DNA from: Chloroflexota bacterium
Lineage (GTDB): Bacteria; Chloroflexota; Dehalococcoidia; GIF9; UBA5620
Length of the DNA: 9,941 nt
NCBI GenBank assembly: GCA_026389735.1
Contig: JAPLHH010000028.1
Coordinates: 1 to 9,941, forward strand
Direction: 5' to 3'
The stretch's first letter is position 1. Each line of letters opens with the position of its first letter. Positions 6,978 through 9,941 of the stretch are shown here, piece by piece. The translations under genes were made by a program, and so were the position numbers. The notes below the pieces were generated by a model. It searched no databases and was not told the origin of the DNA. It saw only the letters and a list, made by a program, of their open reading frames with translations.

Positions 6978-7037
6978 CATGTAGTTGCGAGGCTTAAGTC
7001 TCGCTTATGGCGACCTTAAAAGGTCGCACTACACATG
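6978..7037. repeat. Double-hairpin intergenic element
   Basis: Two hairpins sit side by side inside imperfect outer arms. The first is GCGAG (6987-6991) with CTCGC (7000-7004), its loop centred on CTTAAG. The second is a perfect 8-bp stem, GCGACCTT (7010-7017) with AAGGTCGC (7020-7027). The outer ends, CATGTAGT at 6978 and ACTACACATG ending at 7037, are also complementary apart from an extra CA. The regular build suggests a defined small mobile-type element, not a chance terminator. It lies at the left side of the SIR2 gene. Confidence 0.6.
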
Positions 7038-7062
7038 GTCCCCCCCGGCAGAATGAAAATAC

Positions 7063-7091
7063 TTGTTGGAAATGTGAAGGAATAATATAAT
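7063..7091 (+). promoter_or_regulatory. Promoter for the SIR2-like gene
   Basis: TTGTTG (7063-7068) and a perfect TATAAT (7086-7091) are separated by exactly 17 nt. Transcription would start near 7098, giving a leader of about 12 nt that still contains the GAGG ribosome site at 7102-7105. Confidence 0.65.
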
Positions 7092-7109
7092 ACTTGATAA
7101 TGAGGCATT

Positions 7110-8336
7110 GTGAAAAAAAGCGAGTTACCAGAGGAATTAGTAGAAGAAGTAAAATCCTTTAATTGTGTCTTGTTTGCTGGTGCAGGCACAACTACCGAGC
7201 AGCCGTACTTTAGAAGCACTTTCTTAGCACATGTGAAAGCGGAGTGCAAATACCCCAAAAGAGCGAAAACCCAATCGTTTCCTGAGGTAATGCAATATTA
7301 TTGCCAGAAGTTAGATGGCGGAAGAAAAAATAAGCTAATAAGAGAAATAATTGAATGGATTGAATACTATAGTGCTCAAGGCGAACCTAACAGGGTTGCT
7401 ACTGGTTTTTTCAGGGATATGGCTAGAATACCTTTTTTCCGAACTATTGTAACCACAAATTGGGATCCATTCTGTGAGCGTACTGTTAATGTGCTTGTAC
7501 CAATGGTAGAAGACCAAGATATTCCATTTTGGGACGAAAGTAGACGTCAAGTATTGAAAATCCACGGGTGTATTACTAGACCACACACAATAGTAGCTAC
7601 ATTAGATGATTACAACGCATGCATGAAAGACAAGTCACGAGGAGCCATATTTACAAAACTACGTGATTTAATGGCAACGAAGACTTTTATTTTCGTGGGA
7701 TATAGTGCTAAAGACCCGGATTTTAGATTGATTTATGATGAGGTTATTAATAATCTAGGTCCCTTCCGAAGGGGGGCATATGTTATTGATCCAAACCCTG
7801 AAGAATGTTCAATAAAGGATTGGGAAGCTCGTGGTGTAAAAATCTTGAAGATAAGTGGAATAGTATTCGCCAGGGAGCTGATTAAGCATCTAGAAAAAGA
7901 TAAACTGGTACCTTCACAAGAGTTAATCAGTTGCTTTGAAAACCAATTAGATAGGATAATTGATATACATATGCGGACATCAGATAAGCAGGAATTGGCT
8001 GGAGCGTTCTCTTCTACTATGTATCAAGATGGCCTTATCCATTCACTGGAGCATTTAATTGAGGGCAGCAGGACTGGGACATTAATGCAAGATTTCGCTA
8101 AGCAATTAAATGACTTTGAAGAAACGCTTGATAAATATTTGAGAGCGCTTTCAAGATATGAAAGGAAACCGAAAACTGATGAACCCAATTATGCGCTTAT
8201 TGAAATAGCCTATTGGAGTGGGAGAGTAGAAGCTTTAAAGCGTTTTATTTCAAATAATAAGAAGGATATACCCGCATTTTTCAGCCCCTATGCTCTCAAA
8301 CCAAAAAATAGGATGGCACGCTTAAACAAGATTTGA
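7110..8336 (+). CDS. SIR2-like (SIR2_2-type) protein, candidate defence NADase
   Basis: 408 residues starting at GTG, with GAGG four bases upstream. The N-terminal half (about 10-265) is a SIR2-like Rossmann domain. It has FAGAGTT (22-28, the nucleotide-binding GAG loop), TTNWD (115-119, Asn117 matching the conserved NAD-site Asn), KIHGC (150-154, His152 as candidate catalytic His), and GYSAKDPDF (197-205). This pattern resembles the SIR2 domains of bacterial anti-phage proteins, several of which degrade NAD when triggered. That this one does so is inference. Residues 270-408 look helical, with no domain I recognise, and could be a sensor or oligomerisation part. It is far shorter than DSR-type proteins, shows no evident SLOG domain as in ThsA, and has no HerA, Argonaute or APAZ neighbour. 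The gene is AT-rich (19 G/C in 8221-8280, against 36 of 60 in mutS at 8701-8760), suggesting acquisition by transfer. Confidence 0.85.
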   Translation: MKKSELPEELVEEVKSFNCVLFAGAGTTTEQPYFRSTFLAHVKAECKYPKRAKTQSFPEVMQYYCQKLDGGRKNKLIREIIEWIEYYSAQGEPNRVATGFFRDMARIPFFRTIVTTNWDPFCERTVNVLVPMVEDQDIPFWDESRRQVLKIHGCITRPHTIVATLDDYNACMKDKSRGAIFTKLRDLMATKTFIFVGYSAKDPDFRLIYDEVINNLGPFRRGAYVIDPNPEECSIKDWEARGVKILKISGIVFARELIKHLEKDKLVPSQELISCFENQLDRIIDIHMRTSDKQELAGAFSSTMYQDGLIHSLEHLIEGSRTGTLMQDFAKQLNDFEETLDKYLRALSRYERKPKTDEPNYALIEIAYWSGRVEALKRFISNNKKDIPAFFSPYALKPKNRMARLNKI

Positions 8337-8342
8337 TGTTAT

Positions 8343-8377
8343 CCAGCTATGCTGCTGGTTACCCTGTGAAAACACAG
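8343..8377. terminator. Two small hairpins between the convergent SIR2 and mutS genes
   Basis: CCAGC (8343-8347) pairs with GCTGG (8354-8358) across a 6-nt loop, and CTGTG (8364-8368) pairs with CACAG (8373-8377) across AAAA. They begin 7 bases after the SIR2 stop. Neither is followed by a proper T-run on either strand, so a terminator role is only a guess from position. Confidence 0.3.
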
Positions 8378-8393
8378 AAATTAACCGTGCCTC

Positions 8394-8456
8394 GTTCGAA
8401 TTCATTGGTAGCAGGGGTGGATTTGAACCAACGACCTTCGGGTTATGGGTTCGAAT
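8394..8456. repeat. GTTCGAAT direct repeats bracketing the tRNA remnant
   Basis: The same 8-mer occurs at 8394-8401 and 8449-8456 in the same orientation, flanking the tRNA-derived segment with 4 bp on one side and 1 bp on the other. It could be a target duplication. TTCGAAT is also a common tRNA T-loop sequence, so the copies may instead be tRNA-derived or accidental. Confidence 0.3.
8406..8447 (-). pseudogene. 3' half of a tRNA-Met(CAT), degenerate
   Basis: Read on the minus strand the 42 nt are: CAT anticodon, AA, anticodon-stem strand CCCGA, variable AGGTC, T-arm GTTGG-TTCAAAT-CCACC, then CCTGCT-ACCA with the CCA end encoded. The sequence upstream of CAT does not pair with CCCGA, and position 33 would be C in place of the universal T. 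The 5' half is therefore absent, not merely diverged. The T-stem has one base too few: CCAAC in place of CCAC would give a perfect stem and a normal acceptor strand, so a 1-nt deletion is likely. No D-arm or 5' acceptor strand is found nearby. The CCC after the loop recalls initiator tRNA, but the acceptor end is not diagnostic. The segment overlaps the mutS stop codon. Confidence 0.7.
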
Positions 8457-9941
8457 CTGACCTCATCGCCTTCCGCTTCAACTCGTAGAGCTTGGTTATA
8501 GCTTCGAGGGGGGACATGGAATCAACATCAAGCTGGCTAATTTCTCCTATAAGCGGTGACTTATCCCCGAAGAGGGGGAGCTGCTGGGTTGGTTCTTTTT
8601 TAGACCGAATGGCTTTATGCTGTTTCTGCCGAGGCTGGCTACCTTCCAGACCGGCCAGAACCTCCTGCGCCCGATGCACCACCGATGCCGGTAGGCCCGC
8701 CAGTTGGGCTACGTGAATGCCGTAGCTCTTATCAGCGCCGCCGGGGACAACTTTGCGCAGGAAAATAACCTTGTCTTCCTCTTCGGTCACCGCTACATTG
8801 AAATTCTTGACCCGAGGCAAGAAGCTTGCCAGCTCCACCAGCTCGTGATAGTGGGTGGCAAATAGAGTTTTCGCCCTGAGCCTGGGATGATTGTGGATAA
8901 ACTCGGCTACCGCCCAGGCGATGGAAAGCCCATCATAAGTGCTGGTTCCTCGACCGATCTCATCTAGAATAATAAGTGATTTAGGAGAGGCATTGTTGAG
9001 TATGTTGGCCGCTTCCACCATCTCCACCATAAACGTCGACTGCCCGGCAGCCAAGTCTTCCTGGGCTCCGATGCGGGTAAAGATGCGGTCAACGATACCT
9101 ATGGTCGCTGTATCAACCGGAACAAAACTGCCAATCTGAGCCAGCAAGACAATCAGCGCCACCTGCTTCAGATAGGTGGATTTACCCGACATGTTAGGCC
9201 CGGTAAGGATAATGAGCTGCGTATCCTTGTTGCACAGATAGGTATCATTAGGCACAAAACCATCACCGCTCAGGCTTCTCTCCACCACCGGATGACGCCC
9301 TCCCTTAATGGTTATGGCATCGTCGGCAGTCAGTTCCGGCCTGACATAACCATACCTGACCGCTGCCTCAGCCAGACCGGCAAAGACATCAATCTGTGCC
9401 AGAGCCTTGGCTGAAGATAGTATTCGCTCCCCAACGCTGGCTATTTGCTGGCAGACCTGTCGGAAAATCGCCGTCTCAAGCTCGACTATCCTGTCTTGGG
9501 CATTGAGGATTACCGACTCATACTCCTTAAGCTCCGGGGTAAAGAACCGCTCTCCCCCGGTTAATGTCTGTTTTCGAATATAACTTTCAGGCACGAGGTT
9601 GAGGTTAGACTTGGACACCTCGATGTAATAGCCGAACACCCGGTTATATCCCACCTTTAAAGACTTAATCCCTGTGCGCTCTCGCTCCTGCCGCTCCAGG
9701 TTTGTCAGGTAGCGTTTAGCCTCCGATGCCGCCTGCCTGATTTCGTCGAGCTCGTGAGAAAAGCCAGCCCTTATGACTCCACCCCGTTCCAAGGTGGCGC
9801 CAGGCTCATCCACAATCGCCTGTGTAATTAAATCCACAACGTCAGGGCACGGCTTCAATTCAGCACTCAACAAGGCTGGAAAACCTTCAACTTCTTCTAT
9901 TTCTGCCTTCACCTGAGACGATTTCCCGAGGCTGAAACGCA
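8443..9941 (-). CDS. mutS: DNA mismatch repair ATPase MutS, N-terminus cut by window edge
   Basis: MutS recognises base mismatches and small loops and starts methyl-independent or -directed repair with MutL. The frame is open to the right edge and gives 498 residues, so about 370 N-terminal residues (mismatch-binding and connector domains) lie outside. The visible part contains the end of the lever and clamp region, including GYNRVFGYYIEVSKSN, and the full ATPase domain: Walker A GPNMSGKST (9175-9201), GQSTFMVEM (9019-9045), Walker B LDEIGRGTST (8938-8967) and ATHYHEL (8839-8859). Near the C-terminus QLPLF (8569-8583) is a canonical beta-clamp-binding motif, followed by the usual LYELKRKA helix. 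The last residues, RSDSNP, and the TAA stop run into the tRNA remnant, so the natural end may have been altered. It converges on the SIR2 gene. Confidence 0.97.
   Translation of the reverse strand, partial: RFSLGKSSQVKAEIEEVEGFPALLSAELKPCPDVVDLITQAIVDEPGATLERGGVIRAGFSHELDEIRQAASEAKRYLTNLERQERERTGIKSLKVGYNRVFGYYIEVSKSNLNLVPESYIRKQTLTGGERFFTPELKEYESVILNAQDRIVELETAIFRQVCQQIASVGERILSSAKALAQIDVFAGLAEAAVRYGYVRPELTADDAITIKGGRHPVVERSLSGDGFVPNDTYLCNKDTQLIILTGPNMSGKSTYLKQVALIVLLAQIGSFVPVDTATIGIVDRIFTRIGAQEDLAAGQSTFMVEMVEAANILNNASPKSLIILDEIGRGTSTYDGLSIAWAVAEFIHNHPRLRAKTLFATHYHELVELASFLPRVKNFNVAVTEEEDKVIFLRKVVPGGADKSYGIHVAQLAGLPASVVHRAQEVLAGLEGSQPRQKQHKAIRSKKEPTQQLPLFGDKSPLIGEISQLDVDSMSPLEAITKLYELKRKAMRSDSNP

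Noticed and set aside
7016..7258. Minus-strand open frame over the SIR2 start region
   Set aside because: It crosses the promoter and part of the double-hairpin element, is antisense to the SIR2 N-terminus, and has no ribosome site.
7110..8336. SIR2-HerA or toxin-antitoxin pair
   Set aside because: No HerA-type ATPase or small partner gene lies next to the SIR2 gene: mutS is on one side and an unrelated membrane protein on the other, both on the opposite strand.
8406..8447. Intact functional tRNA-Met
   Set aside because: No 5' acceptor strand, D-arm or matching anticodon-stem strand; position 33 is C and the T-stem is one base short.
8448..8460. Plus-strand tRNA T-arm (GGTTCGAATCTGACC)
   Set aside because: The would-be T-stem strands ATGGG and CTGAC do not pair, and these bases are the last codons of mutS.

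Overview
The window looks like chromosomal DNA of a Chloroflexota bacterium, probably Dehalococcoidia-like. I infer this from three things: the clustered arginine genes, the style of the proteins, and intergenic palindromic elements with TGTCATTCTGAGC or ATTGCGAGG cores, which I associate with that group. No marker in the window proves the taxonomy, so treat it as moderate confidence.

Positions 1-5786 (all minus strand) hold an arginine biosynthesis cluster, transcribed argJ > argB > argD > argG > argH. argH is cut by the left edge. argB/argD/argG/argH are tightly packed: a 1-nt gap, then a 4-nt overlap, then 89 nt. argJ is set off from argB by 151 nt filled with repeats. Together the genes encode ornithine acetyltransferase, N-acetylglutamate kinase, acetylornithine aminotransferase, argininosuccinate synthase and argininosuccinate lyase. 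argC and the ornithine carbamoyltransferase gene are not in the window. A possible 42-codon ORF bridges the end of argG and the start of argH.

Positions 5787-7109 hold a repeat-bearing spacer, a 299-residue four-helix membrane protein of unknown function (minus strand), and a 231-bp divergent intergenic region. That region carries a promoter for each direction, an operator-like inverted repeat and a 60-bp double-hairpin element.

Positions 7110-8336 (plus strand) encode a SIR2-like protein with intact catalytic-type motifs and an unrecognised helical C-terminal half. The gene is clearly more AT-rich than its neighbours, has its own promoter, and has no partner gene beside it. It looks like accessory, probably horizontally acquired DNA and is a candidate defence NADase.

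Positions 8337-9941 hold a 106-bp spacer with two hairpins and the 3' half of a degenerate tRNA-Met gene. The tRNA half begins exactly at the CAT anticodon and overlaps the stop codon of mutS. mutS (minus strand) runs off the right edge and contains the complete ATPase region and a beta-clamp-binding motif. The most interesting part of the window is the SIR2 gene lying between a double-hairpin element and a tRNA half fused to mutS, which resembles a small insertion at a tRNA-derived junction.
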